Below, one piece after another: positions 1-8,517 of a stretch of 54,843 bases of DNA (position 1 is its first letter; each line of letters starts with the position of its first letter). A program made the translations under genes and the position numbers. The stretch is from Microthrixaceae bacterium (GTDB lineage: Bacteria; Actinomycetota; Acidimicrobiia; Acidimicrobiales; Microtrichaceae): NCBI GenBank assembly GCA_023958095.1, contig JAMLGJ010000024.1, positions 1-54,843 of the forward strand, read 5' to 3'. The notes under the pieces are model-generated. The model saw only the letters and a program-made list of their open reading frames with translations. It was not told where the DNA came from and did no database searches.

Positions 1-60
1 CGCCCCCCCCCACCCGCCACGGGGGGGGGGGGGGCCCCGCCGCCCCCCCCCCACCCCGAG
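1..60. other. Homopolymer-rich low-complexity stretch
   Basis: The first 60 bases are almost only C and G runs (C8-C10 blocks and a G14 block). This is unlike anything else in the window. It may be a real GC tract, or an assembly or contig-end artefact. No gene is visible here. Confidence 0.6.
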
Positions 61-158
61 GGGGTTGTTCGTACCGCTCCATCGGCGGCGTCGGCACAAC
101 CCGAGGTTTCACATCGCATTAACGCTTGAGTCGGGTCACCGCTTGCACGGGCGCGTAG

Positions 159-181
159 GTTCTCGTCGAGAACGATCGTTC
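159..181. promoter_or_regulatory. Two overlapping palindromes upstream of pst operon
   Basis: GTTCTC-GTC-GAGAAC (159-173) overlaps GAAC-GATC-GTTC (170-181), 36 bases before pstC. The second palindrome has the GAAC-N4-GTTC form of actinobacterial LexA boxes. The location suggests an operator for the pst operon. No clear PhoP/RegX3 direct repeat was found in the same leader. The regulator is unknown. Confidence 0.35.
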
Positions 182-216
182 GGAGGACCCGACATCCCCC
201 AACCCGGAGCTCCCAC

Positions 217-1152
217 ATGACGACCCTCGAAGCCCCACGGGTCACCCTTGCCGACCTGGGTGGCGACCGGAAGCGCACCCGAACCGAGCGCAACGTCCGC
301 TACGCACTCTTCGGCGCAGCGTTCACCTCGATCCTCATCAGCGCGGCGATCGTGTTCTCGCTGATCGGTGAGACCTGGACATTCGTGTCGCAGGTGGAGC
401 TGTCACAGCTCTGGACCGACGGCTGGTTCCCCCGTCGCGGGATGTACGACGTGAAGACGATCGTGGTCGGCAGCCTCCTGATCAGCGCGGTGGCCATGCT
501 CGTGGCGATCCCCCTGGGCCTTGGAGCCGCGGTGTTCCTCTCCGAGTACGCCTCCCCGAGGGTGCGCAAGGTGCTCAAGCCGACGCTCGAGATCCTCGCC
601 GGAATCCCATCGGTGGTTCTCGGCTTCTTCGCCCTGTCGTTCGTCTCGCCCCAGATCGTGCAGCGGTTCTTCAGCGAGGCGACCGCCTTCTCGATGGCCG
701 CAGCCGGCATCGGCGTGGGCATCCTCGTGATCCCGCTCATGGCCACTGTCTCGGAGGACGCCATGCGCTCGGTCCCCCACGCCCTGCGCGAGGCGAGCAC
801 CGGGATCGGGGCACGCAAGATCACCACGACGGTCAAGGTGGTGATACCCGCCGCGGTGTCCGGCCTCGTGGCCGCCTTCATCGTGGCGGTCTCCCGCGCG
901 ATCGGCGAGACGATGGTCGTGTTCATCGCCGCCGGAGCCACCGGTGGCTCGCTGTTCTCGGTCGACATCTTCGGACCGGGCCAGACCATGACCGCTGCGA
1001 TGGCGTCCCAGGCCGCCGGCACCGACCAGGTGCGTGGCGAGGCCCTCACCTTCCAGAGCCTCTTCTTCGTGGGGATGCTCCTGTTCCTGTTCACCCTCGG
1101 TCTCAACACGGCCGCCGACCGCTTCGTGCGTCGTGTACGCCAGGCCTACTGA
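217..1152 (+). CDS. pstC: Phosphate ABC transporter permease PstC
   Basis: This is one of the two membrane permeases of the high-affinity phosphate importer PstSCAB. The 311-aa protein has a cytosolic head of about 30 residues, a first membrane helix at about 30-55, and a five-to-six helix binding-protein-dependent permease domain. The EAA-type cytoplasmic loop (around SVPHALREASTGIGARK) contacts the ATPase. A GGAG lies 7-8 bases before the ATG. pstA and pstB follow, so the paralogue assignment comes from order and sequence. The phosphate-binding protein PstS is not in the window and must lie upstream or elsewhere. Confidence 0.93.
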   Translation: MTTLEAPRVTLADLGGDRKRTRTERNVRYALFGAAFTSILISAAIVFSLIGETWTFVSQVELSQLWTDGWFPRRGMYDVKTIVVGSLLISAVAMLVAIPLGLGAAVFLSEYASPRVRKVLKPTLEILAGIPSVVLGFFALSFVSPQIVQRFFSEATAFSMAAAGIGVGILVIPLMATVSEDAMRSVPHALREASTGIGARKITTTVKVVIPAAVSGLVAAFIVAVSRAIGETMVVFIAAGATGGSLFSVDIFGPGQTMTAAMASQAAGTDQVRGEALTFQSLFFVGMLLFLFTLGLNTAADRFVRRVRQAY

Positions 1153-1211
1153 GTGCGCAGCACCGAGTTCCCGATGACCAACGACCCACCCACGATGATC
1201 GAGGTATCCCG

Positions 1212-2180
1212 ATGAGCATCATCTCGACACCAGCACAGGTCGGTTCCAAGGCCGCCACCGAGAAGGTCCGGGCGTCGATCACCGGCGGCAAGCGAGACGT
1301 GGCGGGAACCATCTTCATGGTCTCACTGCTGGTGGCACTGCTGATGTCGGTGGTGATCCTCGCAGTGCTGGTCGCCGACATGTTGAACACCGGTGGCAAC
1401 GTGCTGACCGAGCGCCTGGGTGATTTCGTCACCGGCACCATGAAGTCCCAACCCGACACCAGCGGGATCCTGCAGGGGATCGTGGGAACGTTCTGGATCG
1501 GTGTGTTCACGGTCGTCATCGCGTTCCCGATGGGCATCGCCGCTGCGATCTACCTCGAGGAGTACGCGCACCACGAGAGCCGCATCGCCCGCTTCATCGA
1601 CGTGAACATCCGCAACCTCGCCGGGGTGCCCTCGGTGGTCTACGGGATCCTGGGCCTCACCCTGTTCGTGAACGCGTTCCGGAGCGTCACCGGACCCGAC
1701 GCCAACGGCAACAGCCTGATCTCGGCCGGCCTCACCCTCGCCATCCTCGTGCTCCCCATCGTGATCATCACCAGCGCCGAGGCGCTCCGTGCCGTGCCCC
1801 GGGGAATCCGCGAGGCCGGCTTCGGGGTGGGGGCCACCCGCTGGGAGGTGACGCGGCACCACGTCCTGCCCTACGCGGCACCGGGGATCCTCACCGGCAC
1901 CGTGCTGGCGCTGGCGAGGGCGCTGGGGGAGGCGGCTCCGCTGATCCTGGTCGGTGCCCAGTCGGGCTTCATGACCGGAGGGACTGAGTTCTTCGACATC
2001 TCGGCACTCCAGGACCGCTTCACTGCGTTGCCGATCATCATCACCACCTGGGCCGGCCGGCCCGGTGAGGGCTGGGAGGCCGCGACGGCCGCCGCGATCC
2101 TGGTGTTGCTGGTCGTGGTGCTCATCGCGAACACCGCGGCGATCCTGTTGCGCAACCGATTCGACAAGAAGAGGAACTGA
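1212..2180 (+). CDS. pstA: Phosphate ABC transporter permease PstA
   Basis: This is the second permease of the phosphate importer and pairs with PstC. The 322-aa protein has a cytosolic N-terminus of about 30 residues, an isolated first helix ([19 protein letters not shown]), then a periplasmic loop and the permease domain. Its EAA-type loop reads [16 protein letters not shown], followed by [17 protein letters not shown], which is characteristic of PstA. It starts 59 bases after pstC, and only 5 bases separate it from pstB, so the three form one operon. Confidence 0.94.
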   Translation: MSIISTPAQVGSKAATEKVRASITGGKRDVAGTIFMVSLLVALLMSVVILAVLVADMLNTGGNVLTERLGDFVTGTMKSQPDTSGILQGIVGTFWIGVFTVVIAFPMGIAAAIYLEEYAHHESRIARFIDVNIRNLAGVPSVVYGILGLTLFVNAFRSVTGPDANGNSLISAGLTLAILVLPIVIITSAEALRAVPRGIREAGFGVGATRWEVTRHHVLPYAAPGILTGTVLALARALGEAAPLILVGAQSGFMTGGTEFFDISALQDRFTALPIIITTWAGRPGEGWEAATAAAILVLLVVVLIANTAAILLRNRFDKKRN

Positions 2181-2185
2181 CCGCC

Positions 2186-3085
2186 ATGAGCGACCAGACT
2201 GATACCAGGACGATCCCGGAGGTCACCATGGACACCCCGGAAGCAGTGCACCCCGGCGTGCCGGTGCACACCGAGGTCTTGCACCACGAGCACGGTGCGG
2301 ACCATGCGCGCGTGTTCACCGCACGTGACCTGTCGGTCTACTACGGCGACTTCCGCGCCGTGCGCGATGCGAACCTGACCATCAACGAGCACGAGATCAC
2401 GGCGTTCATCGGTCCCTCCGGTTGCGGCAAGACCACGGTGTTGCGCTGCTTCAACCGCATGAACGACCTGATCGAGTCGGCCCGGGTGGAGGGTCGCATC
2501 GACTACCACGGGGTCAACCTGTACGACCCCGCGGTGAATCCGGTCGAGGTGCGCAGGCGCATCGGGATGGTGTTCCAGAAGCCCAATCCGTTCCCCAAGT
2601 CGATCTATGACAACGTCGCCTACGGCCCCAGGATCACCGGGGCGGCGAAGTCGGACATGGACGACATCGTGGAGAAGGCCCTGCGGGGTGCGGCCCTGTG
2701 GGACGAGGTCAAGGATCGCCTCAAGGCCTCCGGAATGGGCCTCTCCGGTGGCCAGCAGCAGAGGCTCTGCATCGCGCGCGCCATCGCGACCGATCCCGAG
2801 GTGCTCCTCATGGACGAGCCGTGTTCGGCGCTGGATCCGATCGCCACCTCGGCGATCGAGGACCTGATGCAGGAGATCAAGTCCGAGTACACGATCATCA
2901 TCGTGACCCACAACATGCAGCAGGCCGCCCGGGTGAGCGATCGCACCGCGTTCTTCACCACCGAGGTGAACCCGGACTCGGACACCCGCACCGGACTGCT
3001 CGTGGAACTGGACGACACCGAGACGATCTTCTCCAACCCGAGCGACGAACGGACCGAGAACTACATCACCGGACGCTTCGGCTGA
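2186..3085 (+). CDS. pstB: Phosphate ABC transporter ATP-binding protein PstB
   Basis: This ATPase energises phosphate import. Walker [10 protein letters not shown] lies at residues 76-84, the signature LSGGQQQR follows, and Walker B is [13 protein letters not shown]. The C-terminus [10 protein letters not shown] is typical of PstB. At 299 aa it is about 45 residues longer than usual, because a His/Glu/Val-rich N-terminal extension precedes [11 protein letters not shown]. An internal ATG at 2228 is an alternative start. It follows pstA after 5 bases. Reduced signalling through PstB/PhoU normally derepresses the phosphate regulon. Confidence 0.95.
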   Translation: MSDQTDTRTIPEVTMDTPEAVHPGVPVHTEVLHHEHGADHARVFTARDLSVYYGDFRAVRDANLTINEHEITAFIGPSGCGKTTVLRCFNRMNDLIESARVEGRIDYHGVNLYDPAVNPVEVRRRIGMVFQKPNPFPKSIYDNVAYGPRITGAAKSDMDDIVEKALRGAALWDEVKDRLKASGMGLSGGQQQRLCIARAIATDPEVLLMDEPCSALDPIATSAIEDLMQEIKSEYTIIIVTHNMQQAARVSDRTAFFTTEVNPDSDTRTGLLVELDDTETIFSNPSDERTENYITGRFG

Positions 3086-3167
3086 CCTTCGACGCGGTCA
3101 CGGCCCGGCAGGGCTTCCGCCAATGGCCGACAAGGCGTGTCGGGGATGAGCAGATCGAGGAGACGGA

Positions 3168-4028
3168 ATGACTGGCGAGGAACTGAGACTCGAATACCAC
3201 CAGCAGATGGAGGGCGTGCGCGAAGGCCTGGTGCGCCTGGGTGCGATGACCGCCGAGACGGTCGGCATCGGCACCGCAGTGCTGCTGGATCGCGACCTGG
3301 CCGGCGCACAACGCCTGATCGACGGCGACGACGTCATAGACGCACTCAGCCTCGAACTGGAGGAGGAGTGCTGCAGGCTGCTGGCGCTGCAGGCACCCAT
3401 GGCGGGCGACCTCCGCTTCCTGTTGACCGCTCTTCGGGTCATCAGCGAACTCGAGCGTTCGGCGGACCTGATGGTCAACGTCTGCAAGGCATCAAGGCGG
3501 GTCTACGACGTCGACTTCACCCCGAAGCTGCGCGGCCTGCTCGACTCCATGGGGGTCGAGGCGGCGTTCCTCATCCGCACCGCGATCGATGCGTTCGTCG
3601 ACTCGGACACCTCCCTGGCGGCCGCGCTGGACGACATCGACGACCGCCTCGACGACCTGCAGGTGACCTACGTGGAGGCGATCTTCGAGGCCCACCAGGT
3701 GGAGAACCTCTCACTGCGAACTGCGGTGCAACTGGCGCTCATCGGCCGCTACTTCGAACGCATCGGTGACCATGCGGTGAACATCGGCGAGCGCGTCGTG
3801 TACATGGTCACCGGCTGGTTGCCCGAGTCCGCAGCAGCTGCGCGTGAGGCGATGAAGAAGGCGACCGCCGATGCCGGCGCGAACGGCTCCACGCCGGGTG
3901 GCCCCGCCCCGGGCGGCGAACCGGCGATCGACTTCGATGCACCGGTCGGGATGGATCCCGCACCGGGCGGTCCCGAGGTGGACACCGGCGAGCCGGATCC
4001 GGGCACGTCGGGCCAGGAACCGGACTGA
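3168..4028 (+). CDS. phoU: Phosphate signalling protein PhoU
   Basis: This cytosolic helical protein connects Pst transporter activity to the phosphate sensor kinase. Two PhoU helical repeats fill residues 1-215 and include conserved ELERSADLMVNVCK and YFERIGDHAVNIGERVVYM segments, which carry the E/D-rich metal-binding motifs. Normal PhoU is about 215-225 aa. This one is 286 aa because of a Gly/Pro/Asp-rich, apparently disordered tail. It lies 82 bases after pstB and 2 bases before surE, in the same operon. Confidence 0.93.
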   Translation: MTGEELRLEYHQQMEGVREGLVRLGAMTAETVGIGTAVLLDRDLAGAQRLIDGDDVIDALSLELEEECCRLLALQAPMAGDLRFLLTALRVISELERSADLMVNVCKASRRVYDVDFTPKLRGLLDSMGVEAAFLIRTAIDAFVDSDTSLAAALDDIDDRLDDLQVTYVEAIFEAHQVENLSLRTAVQLALIGRYFERIGDHAVNIGERVVYMVTGWLPESAAAAREAMKKATADAGANGSTPGGPAPGGEPAIDFDAPVGMDPAPGGPEVDTGEPDPGTSGQEPD

Positions 4029-4030
4029 CC

Positions 4031-4822
4031 ATGAGGGTGCTGATCACCAACGACGACGGCATACACGCCCCCGGGTTGACACACCTGGCAGCGGCTGCTG
4101 CCGAGGCCGGCCACGATGTGCTGGCAGTGGCCCCGGGGAGCAACTTCTCGGGCAGCGGTGCGGCGATCGGCGACCTGGGTGAGTCCTCGAGCATCCGTTG
4201 CAGGGCCGTGGACCTCGACGGTCACCCCGCGATCGAGGCGATCGAACTCGATGCGCCACCAGCACTCTGTGTCATCACCTCGGCTCTCGGTGCCTTCGGC
4301 GAGGTGCCCGAGGTCGTGTTGTCGGGAATCAACCCGGGGCTGAACACGGGCCGTTCCACGCTGCACTCCGGCACCGTGGGTGCGGTGGTGACCGCAGCGA
4401 ACTTCCGCATCTCGGGCGTGGCGGTGAGCATCGAGGGCCACGAACCCGATGTCGAGAACTGGACCACCGCGGCGCGGGCAGCGGTGCGGGCGGGTGAGTG
4501 GGTGCACTCCACACCCGGGTTGCAGAGCCTCAACCTGAGCCTGCCCGACGCGCCGGAGGCAGCACTCGGCCAACCGAGGATGGCTTCACTCGCTCCGATG
4601 GGGGCGATACACACCGAGATCAAGGGCCGTGACGAGGAGTGGTTGCACCTCGGCTTCGCTGCCACCGACCGGGAGCTGCCCGAGGGCTCCGATTCACGTC
4701 TGGTCGCTGAGGGCTGCATGGTGGTGACCGCAATAACCGGGATCAGGGCGGTTCCCCTCGGGGACGAGGCAGGCCTTCTCGATGCCCTCGGCCGCTTCGG
4801 CCCGGAGAGCCCAGCGGGCTGA
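4031..4822 (+). CDS. surE: 5'-nucleotidase SurE
   Basis: SurE-family nucleoside 5'-monophosphate phosphatase. The N-terminus MRVLITNDDGIHAPGL holds the metal-binding Asp pair. GSNFSGSG supplies the conserved Ser loop, and VLSGINPGLNTG supplies the conserved Asn. The length of 263 aa is normal. It begins 2 bases after phoU and ends 2 bases before the sensor kinase, so it is cotranscribed with the phosphate genes. A role in recovering phosphate from nucleotides would fit that position (inference). Confidence 0.92.
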   Translation: MRVLITNDDGIHAPGLTHLAAAAAEAGHDVLAVAPGSNFSGSGAAIGDLGESSSIRCRAVDLDGHPAIEAIELDAPPALCVITSALGAFGEVPEVVLSGINPGLNTGRSTLHSGTVGAVVTAANFRISGVAVSIEGHEPDVENWTTAARAAVRAGEWVHSTPGLQSLNLSLPDAPEAALGQPRMASLAPMGAIHTEIKGRDEEWLHLGFAATDRELPEGSDSRLVAEGCMVVTAITGIRAVPLGDEAGLLDALGRFGPESPAG

Positions 4823-4824
4823 CG

Positions 4825-6141
4825 GTGCTGGTCGCAGTCATCGTGGCGGTGGCGGTAGGGCTCCTCGCCGGAGCCGCCATCGGTCGCACGCTGGGAGCGC
4901 GTCACCACTCGGACGCGACCCCCCGCAGCGCCCCGGTGTCCGATCCGGGAGCCGCGTCGCCCCCGGGGGAGCAGGTCACGGCCGGGGCGCAACAGCCCGC
5001 CGAGGGCGTGGGTGACTTCGGGCCCCTCGCAGAGGCCGTCGAGCGGATCTCACAGGGCATCGTCGTCATGGACGGTGAGGGTGTCGTGGTCTACCGCAAC
5101 GCCATGGCCCGCCGCATCGCCGTGTCGCGCCACAGTCGGTCCCTGGTGGAGGAGTGCGTGCAGCGTCTGCTCGAGGACGCACGCGAGGGTCAGTCCCACA
5201 GCGAGACCGTCGAGCTCTTCGGGCCGCCGGCGGAGCTCTTCGGGGTCTCGGCACATCCGTTCCGCGACGGTTCCGGCATCGGGGCCATGGCGGTGGTGGA
5301 GGACCACAGTGAGATCCGCCGCACCGAGACCGTACGGCGCGACTTCGTGGCCAACATCTCCCACGAACTGAAGACGCCGATCGGTGCCCTGGGACTGCTC
5401 GCGGAGACCATCGAGGACGAGGACGACCCGGAGGTCATGAAGCGCCTCGCTGAACGGATGGTCACCGAGTCGGACCGGGCGGCACGCACGATCGACGAAC
5501 TGCTGGAGCTGTCCCGGATCGAGTTCGCCGACGACATGGAGGCGACACCCGTGCGTCTCGTGGAGGTCGCGGGCGAGGTGGAGTCACGCATCAGGAACGC
5601 TGCGGAGCAGGCAGGCATCTCGATTGTGGTCGCGGTCAACGACGCGATCGTCGTGTCGGGAGACGCGAGGCAGTTGGCCTCGGCACTGTTCAACCTGGTG
5701 GACAACGCCGTGAAGTACTCACCTGCGGGATCGGAGGTGTGCATCGAGGCGGCGGTGCCCGCACACGGTGACGAGGTGAGGCTCTCGGTGTCCGACCACG
5801 GCATCGGGATCCCCCGTGGCTCCATGGAGCGCGTTTTCGAGCGCTTCTACCGGGTGGACCGTGCCCGCTCGCGCAACACCGGCGGCACCGGACTTGGCCT
5901 CGCGATCGTCCGGCACGTGGCGAGCAACCACGGCGGCCGGGTCGAGCTGTCATCCACCGAAGGGCTGGGCAGCACCTTCACGATGGTGTTGCCGATCCCC
6001 GAGCACCCTGGAACGCGCACCCGCGTCGCGCACGACGGTGTGCCGGGCGGGCCGGCGCCCACGACACCCACGGACCACGAACCGGGCACAACCGGGGCCG
6101 GCACAAGGACAGGAACACATCCTCGATGGATACCCTCATGA
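4825..6141 (+). CDS. senX3: Phosphate-type sensor histidine kinase (SenX3/PhoR-like)
   Basis: Membrane sensor kinase, 438 aa. One N-terminal membrane helix (VAVIVAVAVGLLAGAAIG) is followed by a linker and a PAS-like domain (about 65-165). The HisKA dimerisation domain has the phosphoacceptor H180 in ANISHELKTP, and the HATPase domain has DNAVKYS (N box), DHGIGIP and GGTGLGLAIV. The Pro/Thr-rich tail of about 45 residues is not part of the kinase. The GTG start lies 2 bases after surE. Its end overlaps the downstream regulator gene. Adjacency to pst and phoU identifies it as the phosphate sensor. The SenX3 name is by analogy. Confidence 0.88.
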   Translation: MLVAVIVAVAVGLLAGAAIGRTLGARHHSDATPRSAPVSDPGAASPPGEQVTAGAQQPAEGVGDFGPLAEAVERISQGIVVMDGEGVVVYRNAMARRIAVSRHSRSLVEECVQRLLEDAREGQSHSETVELFGPPAELFGVSAHPFRDGSGIGAMAVVEDHSEIRRTETVRRDFVANISHELKTPIGALGLLAETIEDEDDPEVMKRLAERMVTESDRAARTIDELLELSRIEFADDMEATPVRLVEVAGEVESRIRNAAEQAGISIVVAVNDAIVVSGDARQLASALFNLVDNAVKYSPAGSEVCIEAAVPAHGDEVRLSVSDHGIGIPRGSMERVFERFYRVDRARSRNTGGTGLGLAIVRHVASNHGGRVELSSTEGLGSTFTMVLPIPEHPGTRTRVAHDGVPGGPAPTTPTDHEPGTTGAGTRTGTHPRWIPS

Positions 6142-6881
6142 ACACCCGACCCGACGACACCGATGCGTTCTCCACCACGAAGGTGCTGGTGGTGGAGGAC
6201 GAGGAGGCATTCATCGACGCCCTCGGAGTCGGTCTGTCGCGTGAGGGGTTCGAGGTCGAGTTCTGTCGCGACGGCGGCGAGGCCCTTGCCGCGTTCGAGC
6301 GGATCGACCCGGACCTGGTCCTGTTGGACGTGATGCTGCCCACGATCTCCGGTGTGGACGTGTGCCGCGAGCTGCGCCAGCGCAGCGACGTGCCGATCAT
6401 CATGGTCACCGCCAAGGCCGCCGAGATCGACACCGTCGTGGGTCTCGAGATGGGAGCCGACGACTACGTCGCCAAGCCCTACCGGATGCGCGAGCTGGTG
6501 GCACGCATGCGGGCGGTGCTGCGCCGACAGCGTCCGAGCGCGCGGCGGGGCTCGGACGAGGAGGATCGACTCGCGGGCACGTTGCTGGTGGAGGGTGCGG
6601 TCGCGCTCGACATAGCGCGCCACGAGGTGCGGGTCCATGGTGAGCTCGTAACCCTTCCGCTCAAGGAGTTCGAGGTGCTCGCACTGCTGATGGAGAACTC
6701 CGGACGTGTGATCGAGCGCGCCACGCTCATCGACCGGGTGTGGGGTCACGACTACGTGGGTGACACCAAGACCCTCGACGTGCACATCAAGCGCCTCCGG
6801 TCGAAGGTGGAGGACGATCCGGCCGAGCCGAGGCGGATCACCACGATCCGCGGTCTCGGCTACAAGTTCAACGCCGTGTGA
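6126..6881 (+). CDS. regX3: OmpR-family response regulator (RegX3/PhoB-like)
   Basis: Partner of the preceding kinase, predicted to control the phosphate regulon. Residues 20-135 form the receiver domain, with the acidic pair VEDEE, phosphoacceptor D68 in LLDVMLP, and the TAKAAEID and KPYRMREL segments. Residues 155-250 form a winged-helix domain ending in TLDVHIKRLRSKVE and RGLGYKF. The ATG at 6126 gives 251 aa. A second ATG at 6138 sits in an ATGA overlap with the kinase stop and may be the real, translationally coupled start (247 aa). Confidence 0.9.
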   Translation: MDTLMNTRPDDTDAFSTTKVLVVEDEEAFIDALGVGLSREGFEVEFCRDGGEALAAFERIDPDLVLLDVMLPTISGVDVCRELRQRSDVPIIMVTAKAAEIDTVVGLEMGADDYVAKPYRMRELVARMRAVLRRQRPSARRGSDEEDRLAGTLLVEGAVALDIARHEVRVHGELVTLPLKEFEVLALLMENSGRVIERATLIDRVWGHDYVGDTKTLDVHIKRLRSKVEDDPAEPRRITTIRGLGYKFNAV

Positions 6882-6999
6882 GCCGGTCACGTCCCGGGTC
6901 GGCGCGGCGCCAGTGGATGCCGCGCAGTGTGAACCGGGGCCTCCGAACTGCGCCGCCGCGTCGGCCGGCCCCGCGAAACGGGTTGTCGTCGGGGCGTCT

Positions 7000-7005
7000 T
7001 AGCAT
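7000..7005 (+). promoter_or_regulatory. -10 hexamer TAGCAT, leaderless start
   Basis: TAGCAT ends 6 bases before the GTG at 7012. No Shine-Dalgarno sequence is present. The mRNA probably starts at the initiation codon. Confidence 0.5.
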
Positions 7006-7011
7006 GGGGTG

Positions 7012-8484
7012 GTGAGCACGTCGGACCCGTATCCCGGACGCGACCGACGCGCGCGGTCGGGCGGGGTGGGCCGCGGACCGTCGAACCGGAGCAGGGGCGG
7101 GCCGATCGACCTGTCGGCGCCGTTCGGACGCCTTGCGCTCGTGCACCTGCTCTCGGTGGGTGGCGACGCGCTGGTCGCGATGGCGCTGGCCGGCTCGCTG
7201 TTCTTCTCCGTGGATCCCTCGGGTGCCCGCTGGAGGATCTTCCTGTACCTCGTGTTCACGATGGCGCCATTCGCCGTGGTCGGGCCGCTGATCGGTCCGA
7301 TGATGGACCGAGCCCGGGGAGGGCGCCGCGTGATGCTCCTCGTGTCGACCTTCGGTCGGCTGGTGGTTGGCATGCTGATGGTCGGCTCGGTGTCGGGGGA
7401 CAGCCTGTGGCTCTTCCCCGAGGCCTTCGTCATGTTGATCCTCGCCAAGACCTACCAGGTGGCCAAGGCAGCGCTGGTGCCGTCCGCGATCGATTCGGAA
7501 CAGGCCCTCGTCGAGGCCAACTCGAAGCTCCAGCTGCTCTCGGGGCTGGGCGGGTTCGCGGTGGGACTGCCCGGGCTGGTGCTGTTGCTCATCGGCGCGC
7601 CCGCGGTGATGGTGCTCGCCTCGCTCGTGTTCGCCGCAGCGGGTGTGGCCGCTCTGCGGGTGCCAGCGACGACCGTCGCGGCCGAACCGGCGGAGGCCGA
7701 GGAGACCGCGGAGCTCCGCAGCGGTGCGATCGTCTCCGCGGGGTCGGCCATGGGTTCGCTGCGCGGGATCGTCGGCTTCGTCACGTTCCTGATGGCCTTC
7801 GCTCTGAGGGGCGGCGAGAGGATCACCCGTCACGGCGAGGTGCTGGGGCGCGTGGGTGCCGCCTGGTGGGACCACCAGCCCGTGACCGTGTCGGACCTGG
7901 CACCGCCGGGGACGCCGCCCGCATGGCACTTCGCCGTGATCGTCGCGGTGAGTGTTGCCGGAGGACTCGCGGGCGCCGCGATCGCCCCCGTGCTGAGGCG
8001 TCTCTTCCGCGAGGAGTTCCTGTTGCTGAGCAGTGTGGGCCTCGCCGCCGCCGCCGGAGTGGGTGGTCTGCTCTTCGGCGGCCTGTTCGGACAGGTGCTG
8101 CTCGCCTGCGGGGTTGCCACCGCTGCAGCGATGGGAAAGCAGGCCTTCGATGCGGTGGTGCAGCGCGACGCACCGGATGCGAACCAGGGCAGGGCTTTCG
8201 CGGCGTTCGAGTCGCGGTTCCAGATCGCGTGGGTCTTCGGTGCGCTCGTCCCGGTCGTGATCCCGCTGCCCACACAGCTGGGTGGGCTGATGGTCGCGGT
8301 CCTCGCGGTCGCGGCGGGAGTCTTCTACGCGGCCACGATGCAGGCCGTGGCACGGGGTCGCAGGCCCCCACGTGTGCCTCGTGCGCGTGACCTGGGAGGT
8401 CGCCTGCGCAACCAGGTGCGTCGCGGGAAGGACGACGGAGACCCCTCGGCCGAACCCGGCCCCCACGCGCCGGGCGGCAACTGA
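7012..8484 (+). CDS. Major facilitator superfamily-type permease
   Basis: Polytopic membrane protein, 490 aa, with an Arg/Gly-rich cytosolic head of about 30 residues. About 11-12 hydrophobic helices are visible in two halves, separated by an acidic linker (AAEPAEAEETAEL). The loop GPLIGPMMDRARGGRR resembles the MFS motif A between helices 2 and 3. The charged tail of about 45 residues is probably cytosolic. Substrate unknown. Two GTG codons, 7009 and 7012, are possible. The -10 spacing favours 7012. It is convergent with the downstream DUF2342 gene. Confidence 0.75.
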   Translation: MSTSDPYPGRDRRARSGGVGRGPSNRSRGGPIDLSAPFGRLALVHLLSVGGDALVAMALAGSLFFSVDPSGARWRIFLYLVFTMAPFAVVGPLIGPMMDRARGGRRVMLLVSTFGRLVVGMLMVGSVSGDSLWLFPEAFVMLILAKTYQVAKAALVPSAIDSEQALVEANSKLQLLSGLGGFAVGLPGLVLLLIGAPAVMVLASLVFAAAGVAALRVPATTVAAEPAEAEETAELRSGAIVSAGSAMGSLRGIVGFVTFLMAFALRGGERITRHGEVLGRVGAAWWDHQPVTVSDLAPPGTPPAWHFAVIVAVSVAGGLAGAAIAPVLRRLFREEFLLLSSVGLAAAAGVGGLLFGGLFGQVLLACGVATAAAMGKQAFDAVVQRDAPDANQGRAFAAFESRFQIAWVFGALVPVVIPLPTQLGGLMVAVLAVAAGVFYAATMQAVARGRRPPRVPRARDLGGRLRNQVRRGKDDGDPSAEPGPHAPGGN

Positions 8485-8517
8485 GCTGCGACGCGAACCA
8501 CCGCAGCGGTCAACCGG

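Noticed and set aside
61..216. PhoP/RegX3 direct repeats before pstC
   Set aside because: GTTTCACATCG and GGGTCACCGC are present but 28 bases apart and degenerate, so no Pho box is claimed.
4044..4265. Short Arg-rich frames on the opposite strand of surE and many similar ones
   Set aside because: Arg/Pro/Ser-rich products are typical of wrong-frame reading in GC-rich DNA, and no start signals were found.
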